DNA of 24,623 nucleotides from UBA7239 sp035430165 (GCA_035430165.1 DAOMGE010000041.1:1-24623), one strand, 5' to 3'. Counted from the first letter of the stretch, positions 1 through 6,596 are shown. Numbers and translations: made by a program. Notes: generated by a model from the letters alone, not told the origin.

Positions 1-385
1 CCAGCGCCATGCCGACCGCGTTGGTGATGCCCTGGCCCAGCGGGCCGGTGGTGGTTTCCACGCCTGGCGCGTAGCCGTATTCCGGGTGACCCGGCGTCTT
101 GCTGTGCAACTGGCGGAAGTTTTTCAGCTCGTCGATGGACAAGTCATAGCCGGTGAGATGCAGCAGGCTGTAGATCAGCATGGAGCCGTGGCCATTGGAG
201 AGCACGAAGCGGTCACGGTCCGCCCACTGCGGGTTGGCCGGGTTGTGCTTCATAAACCCGTTCCACAACACCTCGGCGATATCCGCCATGCCCATCGGCG
301 CGCCGGGGTGGCCGGAATTGGCTTTCTGCACGGCATCCATGGACAGGGCGCGGATAGCATTGGCAAGTTGACGACGGGACGGCAT
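1..385 (-). CDS. tkt: transketolase, N-terminal part (runs off the left edge)
   Basis: Transketolase moves two-carbon ketol units between sugar phosphates in the cytoplasmic pentose phosphate pathway, using thiamine diphosphate. The first 128 codons are present. They read MPSRRQLANAIRALSMDAV and continue through a KANSGHPGAPMGMAD block, a LSNGHGSMLIYSLLHLTGYD block and TTTGPLGQG near the window edge. These are the standard N-terminal motifs around the cofactor and substrate pocket. The ATG at 385 is preceded by a GAGG-type ribosome site and matches the family N-terminus. The C-terminal three quarters lie outside the window. The gene is divergent from the corrinoid methyltransferase operon, with 175 bp between the two starts. 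In many relatives metK lies upstream of tkt; that is not so here. Confidence 0.95.
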   Translation of the reverse strand, partial: MPSRRQLANAIRALSMDAVQKANSGHPGAPMGMADIAEVLWNGFMKHNPANPQWADRDRFVLSNGHGSMLIYSLLHLTGYDLSIDELKNFRQLHSKTPGHPEYGYAPGVETTTGPLGQGITNAVGMAL

Positions 386-488
386 AGCGGGGAAACCTCG
401 GGCTATATAGAAGGGACAACAGGAAGGTCGCTATTGTGGCCGACCGGACACCGACTGTCACCCCGAAAGTCTGCCGCTTGCAATAAAA

Positions 489-523
489 CTTACTCATGAG
501 TAAGCTGCTTACCCGTGAGTAAG
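489..523. promoter_or_regulatory. two tandem 16-bp palindromes, probable operator
   Basis: CTTACTCATGAGTAAG at 489-504 is a perfect palindrome. CTTACCCGTGAGTAAG at 508-523 is a near copy with two changed bases in its left arm. Start-to-start spacing is 19 bp, close to two helical turns. They lie between tkt and the corrinoid operon, 38 bp before the ATG at 561. Perfect dyads of this size are typical of dimeric repressors such as TetR-type proteins. The regulator itself is not in the window, so the binding protein is unknown. Confidence 0.6.
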
Positions 524-560
524 TACAGATCAACAACCTTGTGATTTACAGGAGATAACC

Positions 561-1220
561 ATGGACCAGAATGATATTGCCGAGATCGCGGAGCTGATTG
601 CCGATCTTGATGACGAAGCGGCAGAGTTGGTGCAGGAATGCCTCGACGCGGGACTGGATCCCGTCTCTGTGCTGAAGGACGGCGTGGTAAAAGGCCTGGA
701 AAAAATCGGCCAGCTGTTTGAATCGAAAGAATACTTTCTGGCAGAACTGATGGTAGGCGGCGAGCTCGCTGAAACCTGCATCAAGATTATCGACCCGTGG
801 CTGCCAGCCACGGCGGGTGACCAGAGCCAGGGTGTTGTGGTTATCGGCGCCGTATCCGGCGACCTGCACGATATCGGTTACGGCCTGGTGGCCAAACAGC
901 TGGAGCTGGCAGGATTCGAAGTGCACTCCATCGGCGTGAACAACGATTCCATGCGCTTTATCGAAAAAGCCCGCGAAGTGAATGCGAATATCATCGGCTT
1001 GTCCGCTTTCCTCGTGACCACGATCCCGAATTGCCGCGACGTCGTGAACTATGTGCGCGACATGGGCCTGCAAGACCAGTTCAAAATTATCATGGGTGGC
1101 GCTGAAACCAACCAGGAAAAATCCAACATGATGGGCGCCGATGGCTGGGCTCCTAACGCGATGGAAGCAGTAACACTGTGTAAAAACATCATGCAAACAC
1201 ATTTCGGGAGAGCAGCATAA
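561..1220 (+). CDS. B12-binding corrinoid protein of a methyltransferase system (MtmC/MtbC/MttC type)
   Basis: This is a small corrinoid protein that carries a methyl group on cobalt between two methyltransferases in the cytoplasm. The 219 residues show the two expected domains. A helical cap (about 1-88) contains the GLEKIGQLFESKEYFLAELM segment, and a Rossmann-like B12 domain (about 89-219) follows. The cobalt-ligand motif is G100-D-L-H103-D-I-G106, followed by the GLSAF segment at 146-150 (S-x-L motif with Phe for Leu) and the MGG motif at 178-180. Length is typical of MtmC/MtbC/MttC proteins. The ATG at 561 has GGAG at 551-554. The gene ends at 1220, where the next gene starts (TAATG overlap of one base), so the two are translationally coupled. 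The family assignment is firm; the substrate specificity is not readable from this protein. Confidence 0.93.
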   Translation: MDQNDIAEIAELIADLDDEAAELVQECLDAGLDPVSVLKDGVVKGLEKIGQLFESKEYFLAELMVGGELAETCIKIIDPWLPATAGDQSQGVVVIGAVSGDLHDIGYGLVAKQLELAGFEVHSIGVNNDSMRFIEKAREVNANIIGLSAFLVTTIPNCRDVVNYVRDMGLQDQFKIIMGGAETNQEKSNMMGADGWAPNAMEAVTLCKNIMQTHFGRAA

Positions 1221-2605
1221 TGGGCAAGTTAATGGACATCATGGAGTTTCAGAAACGCTCTGAAACCGGCGAAGTTATCGAAAAAACCAGCAAGTTCGAC
1301 ATCAAATGGTCGCGCACCCTGCGCCAGCTGGCTGAAAAAAACAATGTGAAATACACGCCGGACAGCACGGTAATTTCTGATGCTATCGCTGACGGTGTTT
1401 TCAATGCGGCTGTCGAGTTGCTCGCTACTTGCGGCATCTATCACATGAACACCATGCGTGTGATCGCGTTGACCGAACAGGAAATCCGCGACACAGCCGA
1501 TCATTACAACAGCAACCCGCACGTTTCACGATTTGGTCAGGGCGCTGATCGTATCGAATACACCTACCGCAAACAGTTCGAGAAAAAAATGCCTATCCTC
1601 GCTGGCGGCCCTTGCGGCGTTATCGGCGAAGACTGGTTCGATCCGTATGTGCGTTCATTCGTAAAAGAATCCACCAACCAGGCGATGGGCATCACCGGCG
1701 GTATCGAAAATATCCACGGTCACTCTGCGAAAGCCGGCACACTGTCTGAAATGTATGCTGCACAGTGGGAATGCGAACAGATCCAGCGTATCTGCCGTGA
1801 AGAAGGTCGCCCGGGCATGCACCAGGGCCTGTTGTGTACCGCATCGTCTGCCGCTGCATCTTTCGCTTGCATCGACGATCACAACGAGAACCGTCGCAAG
1901 ACCTGGAATACACAAATCGGCATCCACATCATTCCGGAAATGAAAATCGACTGGAATGCTTTCATGATGGCGAAATACTGCCAGGATCGTAACATCGAGC
2001 CGTGGACATCCTGCGTATCGCTGACTGGCGCTATTTGCCGCGACGGCGCAGAAACAGCAATCGGTATCGTCTGTAACGCACTGGCACAGTTGGCGTACGG
2101 CCACGGCGGCATGACACAAATGTTTGCCAACCACCTCGACGGCACCTGGTCTGACCAGGAAACCCAATGGGCGGTTGCTGCTGCAACACGCGCCAGCGAA
2201 CGTCACATCAAAGTGCCTATCGCCAGCGTGTGCGCCGGTATGGAACAACACTGGCGCCAGTACTCCGGTTTCTGGCAAGCGCAGGCCATGACAATTTCCA
2301 ACACCATCAACGGCATGGGCTATGTCTGGATCGGCGGTCACACCGGTCTTGAAACGCGCCTGACTGGCGAAGTCATGCGAGCGACACTGGAAATCCAGGA
2401 TCCGGTTGAAGCCGATATCCTGATGAATAAAGTGTTCGCAAAACGTAACGAAGAAACAGCGAAACATACCGCCAGCGGTGTGGGTCCACGCAACTTCGTC
2501 GATGCATACGATTGCGAAAAATGCGAACCGAATGCCGCGTTGATGGAAGATTACAAACGTGTCAAACAGGAACTGTATGACATGGGCCTGAAAGGCTTGA
2601 AGTAA
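1220..2605 (+). CDS. mtmB: MtmB-family methylamine:corrinoid methyltransferase lacking pyrrolysine
   Basis: The 461-residue protein matches the monomethylamine methyltransferase family along its length. Matching features are an LLATCGIYH block near 68-75, a GRPGM segment at 196-200, a GLETRLTGEVMRAT block at 376-389 and a C-terminal tail near YDMGLKGL. Archaeal MtmB carries pyrrolysine, encoded by an in-frame UAG, two residues beyond the equivalent GRPGM-x motif. Here the sequence after GRPGM is H201-Q202-G203-L-L-C, and the whole frame is open with no UAG. By family logic it should demethylate an amine and methylate the cob(I)alamin of the upstream corrinoid protein. Without pyrrolysine, which binds methylamine as an adduct, monomethylamine may not be its substrate. 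The next gene supplies a folate methyl acceptor. The family call is strong; the substrate is unknown. Confidence 0.88.
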   Translation: MGKLMDIMEFQKRSETGEVIEKTSKFDIKWSRTLRQLAEKNNVKYTPDSTVISDAIADGVFNAAVELLATCGIYHMNTMRVIALTEQEIRDTADHYNSNPHVSRFGQGADRIEYTYRKQFEKKMPILAGGPCGVIGEDWFDPYVRSFVKESTNQAMGITGGIENIHGHSAKAGTLSEMYAAQWECEQIQRICREEGRPGMHQGLLCTASSAAASFACIDDHNENRRKTWNTQIGIHIIPEMKIDWNAFMMAKYCQDRNIEPWTSCVSLTGAICRDGAETAIGIVCNALAQLAYGHGGMTQMFANHLDGTWSDQETQWAVAAATRASERHIKVPIASVCAGMEQHWRQYSGFWQAQAMTISNTINGMGYVWIGGHTGLETRLTGEVMRATLEIQDPVEADILMNKVFAKRNEETAKHTASGVGPRNFVDAYDCEKCEPNAALMEDYKRVKQELYDMGLKGLK

Positions 2606-2610
2606 AAACC

Positions 2611-2726
2611 CCCTCCTGTCTGCCATGCAGACATCCTCCCCCCACATGGGGGAGGTGGTGGATAAACATCACACGCCCTTACCCTCTCCCGTTACGGGGA
2701 GGGTCGCGCGAAGCGCGGGGAGAGGG
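2611..2726. repeat. structured GC-rich intergenic repeat inside the methyltransferase operon
   Basis: The 142-bp gap between the second and third operon genes is packed with inverted repeats. TGTCTGC/GCAGACA at 2617-2623/2627-2633 has a 3-nt loop. CCTCCCCC/GGGGGAGG pairs at 2635-2642/2648-2655. CCCTCTCCC at 2682-2690 can pair with GGGGAGGG at 2696-2703 or with GGGAGAGGG at 2718-2726, and the latter encloses a CGCGC/GCGCG hairpin at 2705-2715. The pattern resembles dispersed REP-like or MITE-like elements of proteobacteria. No copy occurs elsewhere in this window, so genomic repetition is inferred. It could also stabilise or attenuate the mRNA. Confidence 0.6.
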
Positions 2727-2747
2727 CCAAATTTTCCGGAGAAATTT

Positions 2748-3677
2748 ATGGCCGTTGTTGTAATCGGCGAATCATTGAACGCCACCATTCCCGCCATCTG
2801 CGAAGCCGTAAAAACGCACGATGCCGCTTACATCCAGAAAGTTGCACTGGAGCAAGTTGCTGCAGACGCAGACTATCTTGACCTGAATGCGCAGGTAACC
2901 GGTTGCGATGAAATGATCGACTTGCCGTGGATGGTGGAAACCGTGCGCGCTGTCACCAATATTCCCATGGTGCTCGACAGCTCCAACCCGCCAGCGATTA
3001 TCAAGACGCTCGAATCGTTTGACTGGGGCGGACAGGTTCCGATCATCAGCTCCATCACCAACGAAGGCAACAGCCCTGATAAATTGTTGCCGATTGCTGC
3101 CAAATACAACACCGGTATTGTTGCCTTGTTGATGGATGATGACGGCATCACGCACACTGCGGAAGGCCGCTTCAAGATCTGTAAGGAACTGGTAAGAAAA
3201 TCACGCGATGCCGGCGTACCTGATCACAACTTGTGGATCGATCCGCTCATCCTGCCACTCGGCACAGATGACAACGTCGGCACCATCAGTTTTGCCTTGT
3301 TGCAGATGATGAAGCAGGAATTCCCCAACATCCGCACGTATTGTGGTTTGTCCAATGTCAGTTTCGGTATGCCTCACCGCGCACTGATGAATCGCACCTA
3401 TGTGGCGATGCTGGCCGCCAACGGCATGGAAGGCTTCATGATCAACCCGCGTGTGAAAGAAATGCGCGCCATGATCTACGCCATCCGCGCCCTGATGGGC
3501 GAAGACGAAAAATGCGGCAAGTACATCCAGGCGCACCGCGATGGTGTGTTGCTGACGCCGATGAGCGATGAGATGAAAGCAAAAATCGCGGAGAAGCAGG
3601 CGCAGGAAGAAGAAAAAGCGCGCAAGAAAGCCGAGCGTGAAGCGCGTCGTGCAGCGAAAGGCGAAAGCGCAGAGTAA
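2748..3677 (+). CDS. methyltetrahydrofolate:corrinoid methyltransferase (MeTr/MtgA type)
   Basis: This enzyme moves a methyl group between a methyl-corrinoid protein and tetrahydrofolate. The 309 residues form a pterin-binding TIM barrel. Visible family motifs are GESLN (7-11), ADYLDLNAQV (41-50), VLDSSN with D77, SSITNEGN with N105, IDPLILP with D165, and GLSNVSFGMPHRALMNRT with N203. These are the pterin-contacting positions of the MeTr family. The ATG at 2748 is chosen because GGAGA at 2738-2742 precedes it; the frame is open back to 2625, but that stretch is the intergenic repeat. Residues from about 274 on form an unusual Lys/Glu/Arg/Ala-rich tail predicted to be one charged helix. As third operon gene it would pass the methyl group into one-carbon metabolism as methyl-THF. 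Confidence 0.9.
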   Translation: MAVVVIGESLNATIPAICEAVKTHDAAYIQKVALEQVAADADYLDLNAQVTGCDEMIDLPWMVETVRAVTNIPMVLDSSNPPAIIKTLESFDWGGQVPIISSITNEGNSPDKLLPIAAKYNTGIVALLMDDDGITHTAEGRFKICKELVRKSRDAGVPDHNLWIDPLILPLGTDDNVGTISFALLQMMKQEFPNIRTYCGLSNVSFGMPHRALMNRTYVAMLAANGMEGFMINPRVKEMRAMIYAIRALMGEDEKCGKYIQAHRDGVLLTPMSDEMKAKIAEKQAQEEEKARKKAEREARRAAKGESAE

Positions 3678-3695
3678 CCTGCCATACAAGGTTTT

Positions 3696-3771
3696 GCCGG
3701 ATTAGCTCAGTTGGTAGAGCAGCGCATTCGTAATGCGAAGGTCGTAGGTTCGATTCCTATATCCGGCACCA
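3696..3771 (+). tRNA. tRNA-Thr (anticodon CGT)
   Basis: A complete cloverleaf with encoded CCA. The acceptor stem is GCCGGAT (3696-3702) with ATCCGGC (3761-3767), A is the discriminator, and CCA lies at 3769-3771. The D arm has AGCTCAGTTGGTAGAGC, the anticodon loop TTCGTAA (3727-3733) gives CGT, and the T arm is GTAGG TTCGATT CCTAT. It closely resembles enterobacterial thrW, which is a known integration hotspot, but no attachment-site duplication or integrase is seen here. Confidence 0.97.
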
Positions 3772-3785
3772 CCTGATTTGTTTTC

Positions 3786-3811
3786 AAAAACCAGCTCGCG
3801 CTGGTTTTTTT
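3786..3811. terminator. bidirectional Rho-independent terminator
   Basis: AAAAA then CCAGC, loop TCGC, GCTGG and a run of T at 3805-3811. The A-run on one side and T-run on the other let it end both the tRNA transcript (plus) and cobU (minus), whose stop codon lies at its right edge. Confidence 0.85.
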
Positions 3812-4355
3812 ATTTCAATTCCAGCGGCAACCCTGCAGCGACCAACGTCACGCGCTGCGCCAGTTGTGCAATGCGCTGGTTCAGTCTTCCCTGCTCATCC
3901 ACAAACACACGACTCAATGCCCCGAGCGGCACGATGCCCCAGCCGACTTCATTACTGACCAGAATAATATGCCCGGGCACATCGACCAATGCTGCAAACA
4001 GCGCCGCTGTTTCGCGCTCGAACAAAATACGGTTAACCGATGTCGTTGATGTTGCCGATACATTTTCATCGACATGACACAACAGGTTTGTCAGCCACAA
4101 GGTGAGGCAATCGACAATGACACAGGTGTTTTCTGCGGCATGCTTGCGCAAACCGCCTGCGAGACAAAGCGGCTCTTCTACCAACGTCCAGTGCGTCGGA
4201 CGCTGCTGCTGGTGATGCGCAATGCGTTGTGCCATTTCTGCATCACCCGCTTGTCCGGTGGCGATATAAGTCACCGGCATGCCACTGGCTTCAGCGCGTT
4301 GTTCTGCCCGGGCACTTTTGCCTGAGCGTGCACCGCCAATAATCAGTTCGATCAC
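3810..4355 (-). CDS. cobU: bifunctional adenosylcobinamide kinase / adenosylcobinamide-phosphate guanylyltransferase
   Basis: CobU phosphorylates adenosylcobinamide and transfers GMP to it, giving AdoCbi-GDP, the activated ring acceptor for CobS. The 181-residue protein has the P-loop GGARSGKS at 7-14, the RIAHH segment at 44-48 that holds the candidate guanylylated histidine, and the VDCLTLWLTN block at 81-90. A VSNEVGWGIVP motif follows in the second half. I chose the GTG at 4355: it lies directly before IELIIGGARSGKS and has GGAG upstream. The longer open frame to 4436 would add 27 residues with no family match. It is divergent from cobT and shows no riboswitch of its own. Length agrees with family members of about 180 residues. 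Confidence 0.93.
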   Translation of the reverse strand: MIELIIGGARSGKSARAEQRAEASGMPVTYIATGQAGDAEMAQRIAHHQQQRPTHWTLVEEPLCLAGGLRKHAAENTCVIVDCLTLWLTNLLCHVDENVSATSTTSVNRILFERETAALFAALVDVPGHIILVSNEVGWGIVPLGALSRVFVDEQGRLNQRIAQLAQRVTLVAAGLPLELK

Positions 4356-4402
4356 TGTTTTTTCTCCACACACATTATCCGGTGATGATCGCATCACGCG
4401 CC

Positions 4403-4431
4403 TTGCAGATTGTGCGTGCTGCCATGACAAT
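4403..4431 (+). promoter_or_regulatory. possible sigma-70 promoter for the cobT riboswitch transcript
   Basis: TTGCAG at 4403-4408 and GACAAT at 4426-4431 are separated by 17 bp and lie just before the riboswitch. The match is modest (3/6 and 4/6), but position and spacing fit. Confidence 0.35.
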
Positions 4432-4445
4432 AGCAACCGTTATTT

Positions 4446-4637
4446 GATATGGGATGTTGCCTGGCTTTTTGCAAACAACATTCCGGGAACACGGTGTAAT
4501 TCCGTGACGGGCCCGCCGCTGTAACCGGGGACAACTGCCGCGCGTATGGCACACATACAACCACTGGACAAGCCCACTTGTCCGGGAAGGTGCGACAGTC
4601 TGGATGATCCGGAAGTCAGAAGACCGATCAGATATTA
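4446..4637 (+). promoter_or_regulatory. cobalamin riboswitch upstream of cobT
   Basis: The 374-bp gap between cobU and cobT is mainly this RNA and its expression platform. Class elements appear in order: GGGAACACGGTGTAATTCC at 4486-4504, the conserved CCCGCCGCTGTAACC core at 4513-4527, GGGAAGGTGCGACAG near 4584-4600 and the B12-box-like AGTCAGAAGACC at 4615-4626. A P1 helix can form between TGATAT (4446-4451) and ATATTA (4632-4637). It should repress cobT-cobS-cobC when adenosylcobalamin is plentiful. Boundaries are approximate. Confidence 0.92.
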
Positions 4638-4717
4638 CTTTTTTGAAACCACAGGATTTGCTCTTCGCAGTGGCATGCGTTGACTGAATCCTGCGATTTT
4701 GGCTGAAAGTAATTTTT
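4634..4717 (+). terminator. probable riboswitch expression platform (long terminator-like hairpin)
   Basis: ATTACTTT at 4634-4641 pairs perfectly with AAAGTAAT at 4706-4713, and inside it CAGGATT (4652-4658) pairs with AATCCTG (4687-4693). A T run follows directly (4713-4717), then the GAGG ribosome site at 4719-4722. The 5' arm overlaps the end of the riboswitch P1 region, as expected for mutually exclusive folds. It could terminate transcription or hide the start of cobT. Confidence 0.55.
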
Positions 4718-4729
4718 CGAGGAACCGCT

Positions 4730-5803
4730 ATGCACTCCGTTATCCACACACCTGTGTTTCACATCTCTCCCGTAAATCGCACACAGCAACCTGCAATACA
4801 AAATAAAATCGACCAGAAAACGAAACCACTCGGCGCACTCGGCCAGCTGGAATCGGTGGCGTTGCAGATCGGTTTGATACAAGACACGTTATCGCCGCAA
4901 CTGACATTGCCGCATGTCCTGGTGTGTGCCGGCGATCACGGCGCCGCAAAAGCCGGTGTCTCTGCGTATCCGCAAGATGTCACCTGGCAGATGGTAGAAA
5001 ATTTTCTTGCCGGCGGCGCAGCCATCAATGTCTTCACACGCCAGACCGGTATTGCATTGGTGGTTGCAGATGCAGGCGTCAATCACGACTTCGGTGTGCG
5101 CGAGGGATTGATCGACGCAAAAATTGCGCACGGGACAGAAAATTATCTCGACGGCGCCGCGATGACCGTCACGCAATGTGTGGCTGCCATCAACAAAGGC
5201 GCAGCGATCGTGCGCGATATCCACAAACGCGGCTGCAATATCATCGGCTTCGGTGAAATGGGCATTGGCAACACCGCATCTGCTTCATTGCTGACGCATG
5301 TATTTACCGGCGTGCCACTCGATACATGCACCGGTCGTGGCACTGGCCTGGATGATGCAGGCTTGCAACGCAAACGCGAATTACTGACAGCGGCATTTGC
5401 TCGTTGGCAAACACATAACACCGCGCACGAAAAAAGTGATGCGCTGGCAACACTCGCGCAATTTGGCGGCTTTGAAATAGCGATGCTGGCCGGCGCCATG
5501 CTCGCGGCAGCAGAATTGAAAATGGTGTTGTTGATCGACGGCTTTATTGTCACCAGCGCGCTGCTGGCTGCCGTCGCGATTGCACCCGCCGTGCTGGATT
5601 ACTGCGTGTTTTCACACTGCTCACATGAAGCCGGGCATCGACTGCAATTGCAACACTTGCAGGCACAACCACTGCTCGATCTGGGCTTGCGTCTCGGCGA
5701 AGGTACCGGTGCAGCACTGGCATATCCCTTGTTGCAAGCCGCCTGTGCTTTCATGCAGGACATGGCCAGCTTTGAATCCGCCAGTGTTTCCAACCGGGAA
5801 TAA
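4730..5803 (+). CDS. cobT: nicotinate-nucleotide:dimethylbenzimidazole phosphoribosyltransferase
   Basis: CobT makes alpha-ribazole phosphate, the lower-ligand nucleotide of cobalamin, from nicotinate mononucleotide and dimethylbenzimidazole. All hallmark blocks are present in 357 residues: AGDHGAAKAGVSAYP (67-81), the glycine-rich FLAGGAAIN (92-100), GEMGIGNT with E176 (175-182), TGRGTGLDDAG (201-211), the LIDGFI block (268-273) and R-LGEGTGAAL with the catalytic-base candidate E324. Length matches the usual 350-360. The ATG at 4730 follows GAGG at 4719-4722. Its leader is a cobalamin riboswitch. The stop is one base before the cobS start, so cobT, cobS and cobC form a compact operon. Confidence 0.96.
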   Translation: MHSVIHTPVFHISPVNRTQQPAIQNKIDQKTKPLGALGQLESVALQIGLIQDTLSPQLTLPHVLVCAGDHGAAKAGVSAYPQDVTWQMVENFLAGGAAINVFTRQTGIALVVADAGVNHDFGVREGLIDAKIAHGTENYLDGAAMTVTQCVAAINKGAAIVRDIHKRGCNIIGFGEMGIGNTASASLLTHVFTGVPLDTCTGRGTGLDDAGLQRKRELLTAAFARWQTHNTAHEKSDALATLAQFGGFEIAMLAGAMLAAAELKMVLLIDGFIVTSALLAAVAIAPAVLDYCVFSHCSHEAGHRLQLQHLQAQPLLDLGLRLGEGTGAALAYPLLQAACAFMQDMASFESASVSNRE

Positions 5804-5804
5804 T

Positions 5805-6596
5805 ATGCACATGCTGAAACGCGAACTGGAATATTTTTTTGCTGCGGTGCGTTTTTTTACGCGCCTGCCGGTGCCGGCGTGGGTGGGTCACTCTGCCGAA
5901 CAACTGGATCACGCCACCCGCTACTTTCCGTTGATGGGGATTATTGTCGGCAGCATCGGTGCCAGTGTCACGTTGATGGCGTCACTGCTGCTGCCGGTTT
6001 CCATCGCGATCATTCTCGGCATGGTGGCGACACTGCTGGCGACCGGTGCATTTCATGAAGATGGCCTGGCCGATGCGGTCGACGGTTTCGGCGGCGGCTG
6101 GACGGTGTTGCGCATACTCGACATCATGAAGGATTCGCGCGTCGGCAGTTACGGTGCAATCGCCATGACGCTCATGTTGCTCGGTAAATTTTCTGCGCTG
6201 CTTGAAATCGGCATGCATCAAGGTGTGATGCTGTTATGCCTGGCGCTGGTTGCCGGCCATGCGGTGTCACGCCTGGCATCAACGTCCTTGCTGTATTTCC
6301 TGGCCTATGTGCGTGAAGATGCATTATCGAAATCAAAACCCCTGGGCAAACAGATTTCACCCGGCGAATTGCTGGTGGCGAGTATTGTCGGTCTGGCGCC
6401 CGTGTTGTATCTGGCACATCTGTGGCCGGATTCCCGTGCACTGGCCAGCGCGATGGTGCTGGTTGTTGCAGTAACACTATATGTGGGGCGTTATTTCCGT
6501 AAACACATCGGCGGCTATACCGGCGACTGCCTGGGCGCGACGCAACAGATTGCGGAAGTCAGTTTTTATATCGGCTTGTTGTGCAAGTTTTCCTGA
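5805..6596 (+). CDS. cobS: adenosylcobinamide-GDP ribazoletransferase (cobalamin synthase)
   Basis: CobS is the integral membrane enzyme that joins AdoCbi-GDP (CobU product) to alpha-ribazole or its phosphate (CobT product). The 263-residue protein has several hydrophobic segments and the two acidic family motifs: GAFHEDGLADAVDGFGGG at 81-98 and RILDIMKDSRVGSYG at 103-117, which bind metal. FFTRLPVP at 17-24 is the typical N-terminal motif. The ATG at 5805 lies one base after the cobT stop; a second in-frame ATG at 5811 is better spaced from GGGAA (5796-5800) and may be the true start. The last 16 bases overlap cobC. Confidence 0.95.
   Translation: MHMLKRELEYFFAAVRFFTRLPVPAWVGHSAEQLDHATRYFPLMGIIVGSIGASVTLMASLLLPVSIAIILGMVATLLATGAFHEDGLADAVDGFGGGWTVLRILDIMKDSRVGSYGAIAMTLMLLGKFSALLEIGMHQGVMLLCLALVAGHAVSRLASTSLLYFLAYVREDALSKSKPLGKQISPGELLVASIVGLAPVLYLAHLWPDSRALASAMVLVVAVTLYVGRYFRKHIGGYTGDCLGATQQIAEVSFYIGLLCKFS

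Noticed and set aside
86..536. Open frames on both strands overlapping the start of tkt and the operon leader
   Set aside because: They are alternative-frame shadows of transketolase codons, with no recognisable protein features or ribosome sites.
1220..2605. Hidden pyrrolysine or selenocysteine codon in the MtmB homologue
   Set aside because: The frame is open over its full family length with no internal UAG or UGA, and the C-terminus ends normally at TAA.
1655..2647. Long minus-strand open frame (330 codons) opposite the MtmB homologue
   Set aside because: It is antisense to a clearly conserved gene, its translation is Cys/His/Phe-rich without family features, and no ribosome site was seen.
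2625..2747. Forty-one extra N-terminal codons for the methyl-THF:corrinoid methyltransferase
   Set aside because: This stretch is the inverted-repeat element, its translation has no family match, and a good ribosome site precedes the ATG at 2748.
3696..3771. tRNA-Thr as the attachment site of an integrated element
   Set aside because: thrW-type genes are integration hotspots, but I saw no integrase and no repeat of the tRNA 3' end in the window; both flanks are housekeeping or cobalamin genes.
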